Assembly: GCA_002307185.1 (NCBI GenBank) | Contig: DBTT01000050.1 | Location: forward strand, 1-63,488 | Length of the DNA stretch: 63,488 nt | Direction: 5' to 3' | Source of the DNA: Bacteroidales bacterium UBA1309 | Lineage (GTDB): Bacteria > Bacteroidota > Bacteroidia > Bacteroidales > Dysgonomonadaceae | In this document: positions 26,230 through 34,803 of the stretch, piece by piece | Layout: every line of letters starts with the position of its first letter | How positions within the stretch are numbered: the stretch's first letter is position 1 | The notes under the pieces: generated by a model | Seen by the model: the letters and a program-made list of their open reading frames with translations, nothing else | Told to the model about the DNA's origin: nothing | Databases searched by the model: none | Translations under genes and position numbers: made by a program

Positions 26230-26907
26230 TTATCCGAAAGCGACAAGACGAATCTCTATCTCGGTAGCCTGCGCATACCTCTTGAGTAATTCCACCGTCC
26301 ATTCGACGGTTTGCTGCATACCCTCTTTTCCTGAATAGCCATTTATGATCAGCAGTAGATGAGATGTCCCTGAGGATATCTTAGTCCGTTCTTCATCGCT
26401 TGTGGGCGTGCCTATGCCTCCGATAAAGTCACGATACACAGGAAGGCCTTCAATATTTAGCACACCGCGCCCGATAGCTTCGAAATGCTCATCTTTTTGC
26501 CCAACCCCTAGCCTCAGCAAGCCGCCCTGAATTTTGTCTGCATCAAATCCGCCGATGGAATAGCCTGTTTTGATCGACACCAGATTGATTAAGTCCACCA
26601 ACGTGTCAATCTGGTAAATGCCCATACCTTTCACAATGCGGCGGCAAAGGGCTTCAGCCGAAGGACGGTAGCGGTTCGGATCTTTGCCCAGCAATCTGTA
26701 AGCCAGTCTGGTGGCTTTTATGGCTGGAATCTTACTGATGTCTTCCATCCTATATTTGTTTTGAACTTCCCTTTCCACGGCGTGTATATCCGTACACAAC
26801 TCACTGTTTGTCATAGAATTCACTACCACGCATTCTATAGTGGCAAAAGCAAACTGGGGGCATACTGCATAGATTTGATCGGAAACAGACAAAGAAATTG
26901 CATTCAT
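26230..26907 (-). CDS. B3/B4 tRNA-binding-domain protein
   Basis: A 225-residue protein of the stand-alone B3/B4 domain family (COG3382), related to the B3/B4 editing region of the phenylalanyl-tRNA synthetase beta chain. Typical segments are AYRLLGKDPNRYRPSAEALC, the Asn- and Ser-rich INLVSIKTGYSIGGFD and the central GRGVLNIEGLPVYRDFIGGI. The frame is open to 26967, but a TAATTTTG promoter box on the minus strand at 26941-26934 lies inside that extension, so the Met at 26907 is the likely start. Members may edit mischarged tRNA or related compounds; the substrate is unknown. Cytoplasmic, single gene. Confidence 0.85.
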   Translation of the reverse strand: MNAISLSVSDQIYAVCPQFAFATIECVVVNSMTNSELCTDIHAVEREVQNKYRMEDISKIPAIKATRLAYRLLGKDPNRYRPSAEALCRRIVKGMGIYQIDTLVDLINLVSIKTGYSIGGFDADKIQGGLLRLGVGQKDEHFEAIGRGVLNIEGLPVYRDFIGGIGTPTSDEERTKISSGTSHLLLIINGYSGKEGMQQTVEWTVELLKRYAQATEIEIRLVAFG

Positions 26908-26933
26908 TTCGGTATATTTTAGGGTTGCAGCGA

Positions 26934-26941
26934 CAAAATTA
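26934..26941 (-). promoter_or_regulatory. Predicted -7 promoter box for the B3/B4 gene
   Basis: Minus-strand TAATTTTG, 26 bases upstream of the Met at 26907. It decides the start codon, because the longer ORF would begin upstream of the promoter. Confidence 0.6.
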
Positions 26942-27167
26942 CAAAAGAGATGGTCGTAAGAACCCATTTATGACACGAGAATTTACTCCAAAAAGTAGTT
27001 AGCGACTAATCTGCAGAAAGCAACTGATCCAAGGAGTTTAGGGACAAGCGGCTTAAGGTCTTAATTTTTTTTCTTATCATTGCAATAGAAAACAGTGAGC
27101 ATGAGCCGTAAATGGCAAATGGTGTAGCTGTCGATCGTTATTTAATAAATTATCAACCATTTTCATT

Positions 27168-27698
27168 ATGCACCCGTTAGCACCTTTTGAATATTGTCCC
27201 AAATGTGGCTCAAGTCAATTCTTGGAAAATAATTTCAAGTCAAAAAAATGCCATTCTTGTGGCTTCGTATATTACTTCAACGTGTCGTCGTCAGTGGCGG
27301 TGATTATCAAAAACGACAGGGACGAGATTTTAGTTGCCACACGAGCTTACGAACCAGCAAAAGGCACATTCGACTTGCCGGGAGGTTTCATCGACATGGA
27401 AGAAACCGCAGAAGAAGCCGCTGCCCGCGAAATATTGGAAGAAACGGGCTTAAGTGTTATAGAAACTAAATATTTATTTTCGCTTCCGAATAAATACGTA
27501 TATTCGGAGTTTGAAGTCCAAACGATGGACTTGTTCTTCGAATGCAAAGTCAAGTCAGGAACTGCAATTCATGCCGAAGACGATGTGGCCGCATTGCAAT
27601 TTATTGCCCTGAAAGACTTGGATCCAGAACAATTTGGACTTTTGTCGATCAAGAAAGCCATTCGGAAATTGAAAGATAGTGAACAAGTGAACTTGTAA
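27168..27698 (+). CDS. Nudix hydrolase with N-terminal zinc ribbon
   Basis: A 176-residue Nudix pyrophosphohydrolase. An N-terminal zinc ribbon (Cys10, Cys13, Cys28, Cys31) precedes the fold. The Nudix box is a perfect match to GX5EX7REUXEEXGU at residues 73-95 (G73, E79, R87-E88, E91-E92, G94). The zinc ribbon plus Nudix layout recalls NADH pyrophosphatase and ADP-ribose-type enzymes, but the short length leaves the substrate open; nucleotide sugars or ADP-ribose are likely. Cytoplasmic. A small GTTGATT/AATCAAC hairpin follows the stop at 27700-27720. Confidence 0.9.
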   Translation: MHPLAPFEYCPKCGSSQFLENNFKSKKCHSCGFVYYFNVSSSVAVIIKNDRDEILVATRAYEPAKGTFDLPGGFIDMEETAEEAAAREILEETGLSVIETKYLFSLPNKYVYSEFEVQTMDLFFECKVKSGTAIHAEDDVAALQFIALKDLDPEQFGLLSIKKAIRKLKDSEQVNL

Positions 27699-27767
27699 AG
27701 TTGATTATTTACGAATCAACAATTTCACGATTTTGCAAATTAACGAATTAATATTAAAAACGCATAT

Positions 27768-30767
27768 ATGAAAAAATCTGTTCTTGCATTGAGTTTGGCA
27801 GGATGCCTGCAACTCTCAGTACATGCGCAAAAATCGGTTGCGAATGAACTTCCATCACGACTTTTTCTGCAAGGAAAAGAGATGTTTCTCGACAAAAATT
27901 ATGTCGGAACGCTCCACCGGATGACAGAGTTCAAAAAGCTTTCAAACGATAAGAATTTGATTGCTGAAGCCGACTACTTGATTATCAGCTCTCTCTACCA
28001 TCAGGGAAATCCAATTGTATTGAACCAACTGAAAGACTATTTGGATGCTCATCCAGAAACCTATCACCGACAGGAAATCGCGTTCTTCACAGGAAGCATC
28101 CATTTTGAAGAGCAAGAATGGGCAAAGGCTGCATATTGGTTGGCGCAAGCCGATTTGGATTACCTCAACCCGTCACAGCAGGAAGATTGCAGTTTTCGAT
28201 TAGCCTATTCTTATTTGCAGACGAAAAAATACGATGAATCCTATCGGCTTTTTGGATTGCTATCCCAAAAAAGCAGCAAATACAACCAAGACGCAAACTA
28301 CTACAAAGCATACATCGACTTTCTGCAAAAACGGTATGAATCTTCCACTCCAGTATTTGAAAGGTTGACAAGAAGCCCAAAATACAAAGAACTTGCTTCT
28401 TTTTACCTCCTGCAAACATCCTTTGCCGAGGGAAAGGTGAATGAAAGCATCACCAATGGTGAAGCTTACCTTGAAAATTTCCCAAAAAGCACTTATTCAG
28501 GAGAAATTTACCGTATATTGGGCAACTGCTATTACCGTAAAGGCATTATGGTGAATTCTATCAGCAATTACGAGAATTACCTCAAAAATGCCGGCAAGCC
28601 TTTTCGGGAAGACATGCTCTTCTTGGGAAGCGCATACTTCAGCATCCGCAATTACACCAAATCGGCAGAAAGCCTCAAACACGCAATTTCCTACTCCGAC
28701 GAGGTGGGTCAGGAAGCCTATATGCAACTTGGCCTTGCATCCGAAAAACTGGGAGAAAACTCGAATGCCTTGCTTGCATTCCAAGCAGCATCCAAGATGA
28801 ATTACAACCGCGAGCTGAGCGAAAAATCGTTCTATAACTATGCCATCTTGTTGCACCAATCTTCTTTGGCGGTCTTCGACCAGTCGATCAGCGTTTTCCA
28901 ACAATTTTTGCAACAATATCCAAATTCAAAATATTCCGACAACATCAACAATGCGCTTGCATCCACACTTTTGTCCACCAAGAATTATCCGGCAGCGCTT
29001 TCAGCTATCAATGCGATCAAATCGCCCGGCAAAAGTGTGCTTGAAGCCAAACAGATGATTTTGCTGCAGCTCGGCATCCAGCATTACATCAATGGAGACA
29101 CGAACAATGCCATACAACGGTTCAATGAAACGATTGCGATGGATTCCTACAACACCAAAGCCCGCAACCAAGCCTATTTCTGGCGCGGGGAATCGTTTTA
29201 CAAGTTGGCGAACTATACGGTCGCAGCAAGAGACTATGAAACATTCATGACCCAATCCGGGCGAAATGATGAAAACTACAACATCGCCCGATACGATTTG
29301 GGCTACGCTTATTTTAAGCTGAATCAATACAGCAAAGCCACTTCAGCGTTCCTCGATTACATTGAACAGGAAAACAACAAACTCTTGCCAAATTACAGCG
29401 ATGCGCTAAATAGAATCGGTGACGGCTATCTTTTTGCCCGCAATTATTCGGAAGCCAACAGGTATTACACCCGATCTGCAAACCAGAATCCCCAAAATGC
29501 CGATTATGCTGAATTCCAAAAAGCATTTGTGCTGGGCTTGCAACGCGATTATAACGGAAAAATTTCGGCACTCGACCAATTGATGACCAAGTATCCGCAA
29601 TCCGAATACTGCGATGATGCCTTATACGAAAAGAGTCGCGCCTTGGCAATGCTCGAGAGAGAGAAAGAAGCGATACCTGTGCTTGAAAAACTGTTGAAAA
29701 ACCATCCGGGATCGTTGTTGGCGCAAAAAGGAGGCATCCAACTAGGACAAATGTATTACAACACCAACCAGCCTCAAAAAGCGATTGAAACATACAAAAA
29801 TGTGGTGAAAGATTACCCCGACACCGAAGAAGCACGTATAGCAGTGCAAAGCATGGAGGGAATCTACAAGGACATCAACGACATCGATTCTTATGCCTCG
29901 TATGTCAACTCATTGGGAGGCAGCATCAAGATCAGTTCGTCGCGACAAGACTCGTTGACTTTTCTGGCAGCCGAAAATGTCTTCATGAAAGGCCAGAGGA
30001 TATCCTCCAAGACCACATTCAAAAAATATTTGCAGTCTTTCCCAACAGGTTATTACTCGGCTGATGCACATTATTATCTTGGAGCAATTGCCTTGGAAGA
30101 AAAAGACAAGGCAGAGGCCCTCAATGAATTCAGACAAACCATCGAAGGTGGCAACAGCCGTTTTCAGGAAGAGGCACTATCCGAAGCTGCTGATTTGGAA
30201 TTCAACGACAAGAATTACACCGCAGCATACCAATATTACACAAGGCTGAACAATTTGACCCAGAAAGCCGAAGTGAAAGACCAAGCACGAATCGGAATGC
30301 TACGTTGCGCTGCCTATCAAAACAAAGACCAAGAAGTGATTTTGGCGGCAACTCAAATTATAGGACAATCTAAAACAGCTCCTGAAATTCTGAAAGAGGC
30401 TTATTTCTACCGGGGCAAAGCTTATCTTGACCTAAAGGAATCAGACAAAGGAATCGCTGATTTTAGAGAATGTGCCACCGATACTCGTTATGCGCAAGGA
30501 GCCGAAGCGCAATTCATTTTGGCGGATACTTTCTATAAATGGAAATCCTACGACAAAGCCATTGATCAAGTCACTGAATTTATGAAAAAAGGAACTCCTC
30601 ACGAATATTGGATGGCGCGTGCTTTGATCGTCCTTTCCGATTCGTATGCAGCCAAAGGAGATAAATTCTCCGCCAAGCAATACCTGGAAAGCCTCAAGGA
30701 CAACTACAAAGGAGGCGAAGCCGACATCACTGAAATGGTGAGTTCCCGATTGTCAAAAATGAATTAA
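27768..30767 (+). CDS. Long secreted TPR protein
   Basis: A 999-residue exported protein. The signal peptide (about 1-20, ending SVHAQ) is followed by TPR and Sel1-like helical repeats over the whole length, with repeated patterns such as ALNRIGDGYLFARNYSEANR and LGQMYYNTNQPQKAIETYK. Such a solenoid is a protein-protein interaction scaffold, probably in the periplasm. The beta-barrel gene starts 13 bases after the stop, so the two are almost certainly one operon and likely one envelope complex. I know of no characterised member of this pair. Confidence 0.88.
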   Translation: MKKSVLALSLAGCLQLSVHAQKSVANELPSRLFLQGKEMFLDKNYVGTLHRMTEFKKLSNDKNLIAEADYLIISSLYHQGNPIVLNQLKDYLDAHPETYHRQEIAFFTGSIHFEEQEWAKAAYWLAQADLDYLNPSQQEDCSFRLAYSYLQTKKYDESYRLFGLLSQKSSKYNQDANYYKAYIDFLQKRYESSTPVFERLTRSPKYKELASFYLLQTSFAEGKVNESITNGEAYLENFPKSTYSGEIYRILGNCYYRKGIMVNSISNYENYLKNAGKPFREDMLFLGSAYFSIRNYTKSAESLKHAISYSDEVGQEAYMQLGLASEKLGENSNALLAFQAASKMNYNRELSEKSFYNYAILLHQSSLAVFDQSISVFQQFLQQYPNSKYSDNINNALASTLLSTKNYPAALSAINAIKSPGKSVLEAKQMILLQLGIQHYINGDTNNAIQRFNETIAMDSYNTKARNQAYFWRGESFYKLANYTVAARDYETFMTQSGRNDENYNIARYDLGYAYFKLNQYSKATSAFLDYIEQENNKLLPNYSDALNRIGDGYLFARNYSEANRYYTRSANQNPQNADYAEFQKAFVLGLQRDYNGKISALDQLMTKYPQSEYCDDALYEKSRALAMLEREKEAIPVLEKLLKNHPGSLLAQKGGIQLGQMYYNTNQPQKAIETYKNVVKDYPDTEEARIAVQSMEGIYKDINDIDSYASYVNSLGGSIKISSSRQDSLTFLAAENVFMKGQRISSKTTFKKYLQSFPTGYYSADAHYYLGAIALEEKDKAEALNEFRQTIEGGNSRFQEEALSEAADLEFNDKNYTAAYQYYTRLNNLTQKAEVKDQARIGMLRCAAYQNKDQEVILAATQIIGQSKTAPEILKEAYFYRGKAYLDLKESDKGIADFRECATDTRYAQGAEAQFILADTFYKWKSYDKAIDQVTEFMKKGTPHEYWMARALIVLSDSYAAKGDKFSAKQYLESLKDNYKGGEADITEMVSSRLSKMN

Positions 30768-30780
30768 TAATCAGACAGCT

Positions 30781-32502
30781 ATGAAAAAGATTTCACTATA
30801 TAAAATTCTACCTCTGACACTGATCTGCGGATCGATTTCAGTTCTTCATGCGCAGTCGGGAGGCAAAGATACCACCTACACCCGTCAAATTTCGGTGGAA
30901 AGAGATTTCAATCCAACCTTGCAGGATGCAAACAAGATCAATGCTTTGCCTTCACTTTACGAACCTACGGTGAAAAAGTTGAATTCTCCGTTAGCAGATT
31001 GGATCACGTCAGGTTCGCCAAAACTTTTGCAATTGACAAATACCAATGCCGGAAATTTTGGAACGGACATAGAACACGACAAAAACCGTGGATACGCCGG
31101 ACTTCGCCTCGGAACACATGGCAATATAGAAGGGGAAGCCGGATACCAGGCTATTTCGAACGAAACCACTATGCTCGATTTCTTCGGCACATACAACGCC
31201 TCTTCAGCCAAACCGAAGCATATCGATTATCTATACAAAAACGATGCGAAGGCCAAGTTCAGCGATGCGTTCTTCAAAGTGGGTTTACAGCACAAGTTTG
31301 AGCCACTTACCCTGTTTTTGAGCTCATCTTATCAAAACGAAGGATTCAATTATTATGGTGCTGCCTATGCCTCTGATTCTGGAAGTACTTTTGAATACGA
31401 TAAAAAACAAGCGGCTACTATTTTTCATTTAGGAGCAGGCATCCAATCGAAAACCCAAACGATCATGCGCTACATGGCGCACTTGGGATATGACAACTTT
31501 GGATTGAAATATGACAGTATAATGGATAAAGGGCCCAAATCGGGCATTTTAAGTGGAGATTTCAATTTCAACACCGATTTTGGAACAGACAGGATTATCG
31601 GGCTCAATGTGCATTTTCTCAACCAATCTTTGTCGAAGGAATACAAAGACTTGCACACTTTCACCCATTTCAAATTCAATCCTTATCTGGATTTTACAGG
31701 AAGCAACTGGAAAGCAACTCTTGGAGTGAACGGACATATCACATTCGATGCCATCAATAAGGTACTTTTGGTGCCGAATATTTCGGCATCTTGGAATTTT
31801 CTTGAGACAAGCTCATTATATGGAAGCGTTGTTGGCGACGTGAACGAAAACACCTATCTCGATATATTGAAAGAAAACAGGTATGTGAACCCTTCCATTC
31901 GCATTTCACCATCCCGCACCTATTACGATGCGGAGATTGGGATCAAAAGCGGCATCATCAAAGGGTTGGAATTCGATTTCTTCACCGGCTACAAATACAC
32001 CTCCAGCGAGCATTTATATGTTGCTTCCAGCGTAGGGGTATTGGAAAACGTGAATTCTGCTATCTACGCCAACCTGAATCAAGGAAAAGTTGGAGGCCAA
32101 ATCAAAACAAACCTGATTCCTTACGTTGACTTATTCACGAAGTTGACAACCTATTTCTACAAGGTAAAATATCGCGATGAAGTTTCCGACACATATTTGC
32201 CCAAAGCTGCTTGGAACAAGCCAACTTACACTTTCGAGTTGAATGCGGACATCAAACCTTTCGACAAGTTTGTAGTTACAGCAAATTACCTGCTTGCTGG
32301 AGGACGAAAATACTACGACGACGGCGAGAAAAAAAATATGAAAAGTATCAATGAACTAAATGCGAAGGGTGTATATCAGTTTACAAAGATGGTTTCTGCG
32401 TCAGTGTCAATCAATAATTTTCTCAACCAAAAATACGAACTCGTTCCTGGGTATGCTAACTATGGCACAAACCTGTTGGTGGGAGCGAGCGTGAAGTTTT
32501 AG
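30781..32502 (+). CDS. Outer-membrane beta-barrel protein (TonB receptor-like, no plug) paired with TPR protein
   Basis: A 573-residue exported protein with signal peptide MKKISLYKILPLTLICGSISVLHAQ. A short N-terminal segment (TTYTRQISVERDFNPTLQDA) is followed by alternating amphipathic strands. It ends in a strand finishing TNLLVGASVKF with a C-terminal Phe, the hallmark of a BAM-inserted barrel. It lacks a recognisable TonB plug. The ending is typical of the outer-membrane receptor superfamily. Translationally close to the TPR gene upstream; together they may form an outer-membrane complex. A strong terminator closes the operon. Confidence 0.82.
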   Translation: MKKISLYKILPLTLICGSISVLHAQSGGKDTTYTRQISVERDFNPTLQDANKINALPSLYEPTVKKLNSPLADWITSGSPKLLQLTNTNAGNFGTDIEHDKNRGYAGLRLGTHGNIEGEAGYQAISNETTMLDFFGTYNASSAKPKHIDYLYKNDAKAKFSDAFFKVGLQHKFEPLTLFLSSSYQNEGFNYYGAAYASDSGSTFEYDKKQAATIFHLGAGIQSKTQTIMRYMAHLGYDNFGLKYDSIMDKGPKSGILSGDFNFNTDFGTDRIIGLNVHFLNQSLSKEYKDLHTFTHFKFNPYLDFTGSNWKATLGVNGHITFDAINKVLLVPNISASWNFLETSSLYGSVVGDVNENTYLDILKENRYVNPSIRISPSRTYYDAEIGIKSGIIKGLEFDFFTGYKYTSSEHLYVASSVGVLENVNSAIYANLNQGKVGGQIKTNLIPYVDLFTKLTTYFYKVKYRDEVSDTYLPKAAWNKPTYTFELNADIKPFDKFVVTANYLLAGGRKYYDDGEKKNMKSINELNAKGVYQFTKMVSASVSINNFLNQKYELVPGYANYGTNLLVGASVKF

Positions 32503-32557
32503 GAATATTTAGAGCGGTTTATATGAGTTGGTAAAATACCATCTCAATGAATTATAA

Positions 32558-32591
32558 AAAACGGTTTCAGTTATTAAGCTGAAACCGTTTT
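32558..32591. terminator. Bidirectional terminator
   Basis: AAAACGGTTTCAG (32558-32570) and CTGAAACCGTTTT (32579-32591) form a perfect 13-bp stem with an 8-base loop. It lies between the convergent barrel and M13 peptidase genes. Confidence 0.92.
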
Positions 32592-32635
32592 CTATTTTGA
32601 AATTATAAATGGAAATCCAGGGTTTCCATTGCGTT

Positions 32636-34672
32636 CTACCAGATAGAAACGCGCTTATCTACAGGAATAAACAAGGAATCTTTTTCTGTGATTTGAAAAG
32701 CATCGTACCAAGCTTGAATGTGTGGCAATGCGGCATTCACACGCCATTTGCCGAGCGAATGGGGATCCATTTTGGTGCGTCTCAAGATTTCTTCCTTGCG
32801 GATATTTCCAGCCCACACATTGGCATAGGCCAAAAAGAAACGTTGTGCAGGAGTGTAACCGTCAATTTTTTCGTTTTTCTTTGCTTCTTCCGTTTTCAAG
32901 AAAGCGTTGTAGGAAACTTGCAATCCTCCGTGGTCGGCAATGTTTTCCCCTAATGTGAATTCGCCGTTGGCATGCACATCGTCCGCCACTACAATATTGC
33001 TAAAGAAGTCCACCATTACTTTCGAACGCTTTTCGAAGCTTTTCGCATCTTCCAGTGTCCACCAATCTTTCATGTTGCCTTCCTTGTCGTATTTGCGGCC
33101 TTGGTCGTCAAATCCGTGTGTCATTTCATGTCCAATCACGACACCGATCGCACCGTAGTTGATTGCATCGTCGGAATCCATGAAGAAAAATGGCGGTTGC
33201 AGAATGCCTGCGGGGAAGCAAATTTCGTTTGTTGTGGGGTTGTAATAAGCGTTGACGGTTTGGGGGGACATCAGCCATTCATTTTTATCAACCGGTTTGT
33301 TGAGCTTGTCCAACATGAAATTGTATTCGAATTCGGACGAACGGATGATATTTGCCCAGTAGCTGTCTTTTTTGATGTCCAGTTTCGAACAGTCTCTCCA
33401 TTTGTCGGGATAGCCGATTTTGACGATGAAATTATTTAATTTATCCTGAGCTTTGGCTTTGGTTGCATCGGTCATCCAAGCCAGATTGCTGATGCGTTCG
33501 CTGAGAGAAAGTTTCAGGTTGTCCACCAATTTGAGCATCCTTTCTTTCGCTTTTCCAGGGAAATATTTGGTCACATACAATTGCCCCACTTCTTCTCCAA
33601 GTGTGCCGTTGATAGTGTTCACCGTGCGTTTCCAACGAGGTTGTAATACTTTTGTTCCCGCAAGTTGTTTGCCGTAAAAGTCGAAATTCGTATTCACAAA
33701 CTTATCGCTCAAAAATTCAGCGGCAGTATTCAGAATGTTCCATTTCAAATAGCCCTTTAGTTCGTCAATGGAGGCTGTCGAGATAATTTTTACAACTTCT
33801 TTGAGTGGCTCTACTTGTGCCACGTTCAGCTCTTTGAGACTATTGATTCCCGCTGATTGAAAAAGCAATGACCAGTTGAATGCCGCAACCGAATTGTTTA
33901 ATTGCGTTGCATTCAGCAAATGGTAATTTAGTTCGGGAACGCGTGTTTTCTCTTTTGGAAAATGAGCTGTTGCAAGTTGGGTTTCCAATTTCAACACAGA
34001 TTCCGCAATCTTTTTGCTTTCAGCAGGTTTGTATCCAGCATTCTCAAATTGTTTTTCAATCAATTTGAGATAACCTTCTCGCAAGCTTTTGGTGCGGGCA
34101 TCATTTTGCAAATAATAATCTCTGTCGCCCAATCCCAAGCCACTTTGAGATATTTGAGGTATGTAGCGGCTGCTGTTTTTTTCATCTATTTCCACATGCA
34201 ACGAAAAGAAGGGCGATCCTGCATATTTGCGCAAATTACCCACCAGACGGATTATGTCTTCTCTGGTTTTTGCCGCATCCACCTTTTTCAACTGTGCCAG
34301 AACCGGATTTGCTCCATCTTGGTTCAGTTTTGTGCTATCCATCCCTAAAGTGTATAGGTCGCCTATTTTTTGCGCAACACTTCCCTTTTCGTGGCTTTGC
34401 AGTCCCAATTCTTTTACCAAATCGTTGATTTGCCTTTGGTTGTTTTCGGCCAACTGGTCGAAAGAGCCATAGCGGGAATATTCATCAGGAATCGGATTTG
34501 CTTTTTGCCATCCACCTGTTGCAAATTGATAGAAATCTGTTCCCGGACGGACAGTTGTATCTAAATTTGCGATATCCAAGCCTTTTTTCATTGCTTTCTC
34601 CTTTGATTTATTCATACAGCCCATCCCGATCGTTGAAATTGCTAAAAGCGGTAAAAAATAAGATATTTTCAT
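32636..34672 (-). CDS. M13-family (neprilysin-like) zinc metallopeptidase, lipoprotein
   Basis: A 678-residue endopeptidase of the PepO/neprilysin family. A lipoprotein signal ends at IGMGC (Cys19), so it is anchored in the envelope. The N-terminal M13 domain runs to about residue 430. The catalytic domain holds HEMTH at 515-519, with the downstream ENIADHGGL supplying the third zinc ligand, and NAYYNP upstream, all typical of active enzymes. Family members cleave peptides of limited size, so the role is peptide degradation for nutrition or envelope turnover. The C-terminus DKRVSIW ends on the expected Trp. Confidence 0.95.
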   Translation of the reverse strand: MKISYFLPLLAISTIGMGCMNKSKEKAMKKGLDIANLDTTVRPGTDFYQFATGGWQKANPIPDEYSRYGSFDQLAENNQRQINDLVKELGLQSHEKGSVAQKIGDLYTLGMDSTKLNQDGANPVLAQLKKVDAAKTREDIIRLVGNLRKYAGSPFFSLHVEIDEKNSSRYIPQISQSGLGLGDRDYYLQNDARTKSLREGYLKLIEKQFENAGYKPAESKKIAESVLKLETQLATAHFPKEKTRVPELNYHLLNATQLNNSVAAFNWSLLFQSAGINSLKELNVAQVEPLKEVVKIISTASIDELKGYLKWNILNTAAEFLSDKFVNTNFDFYGKQLAGTKVLQPRWKRTVNTINGTLGEEVGQLYVTKYFPGKAKERMLKLVDNLKLSLSERISNLAWMTDATKAKAQDKLNNFIVKIGYPDKWRDCSKLDIKKDSYWANIIRSSEFEYNFMLDKLNKPVDKNEWLMSPQTVNAYYNPTTNEICFPAGILQPPFFFMDSDDAINYGAIGVVIGHEMTHGFDDQGRKYDKEGNMKDWWTLEDAKSFEKRSKVMVDFFSNIVVADDVHANGEFTLGENIADHGGLQVSYNAFLKTEEAKKNEKIDGYTPAQRFFLAYANVWAGNIRKEEILRRTKMDPHSLGKWRVNAALPHIQAWYDAFQITEKDSLFIPVDKRVSIW

Positions 34673-34803
34673 ATGCCTTTTTGTTGATAATTATATAATG
34701 TATTAAAATCTTTATGCCTGGAAAGGCAACCAAAACTAAATTCCATGATCTGCAAAGATATAGTTTCCGGTAATATTTATCTTAAATATATATTTAATGA
34801 TAG

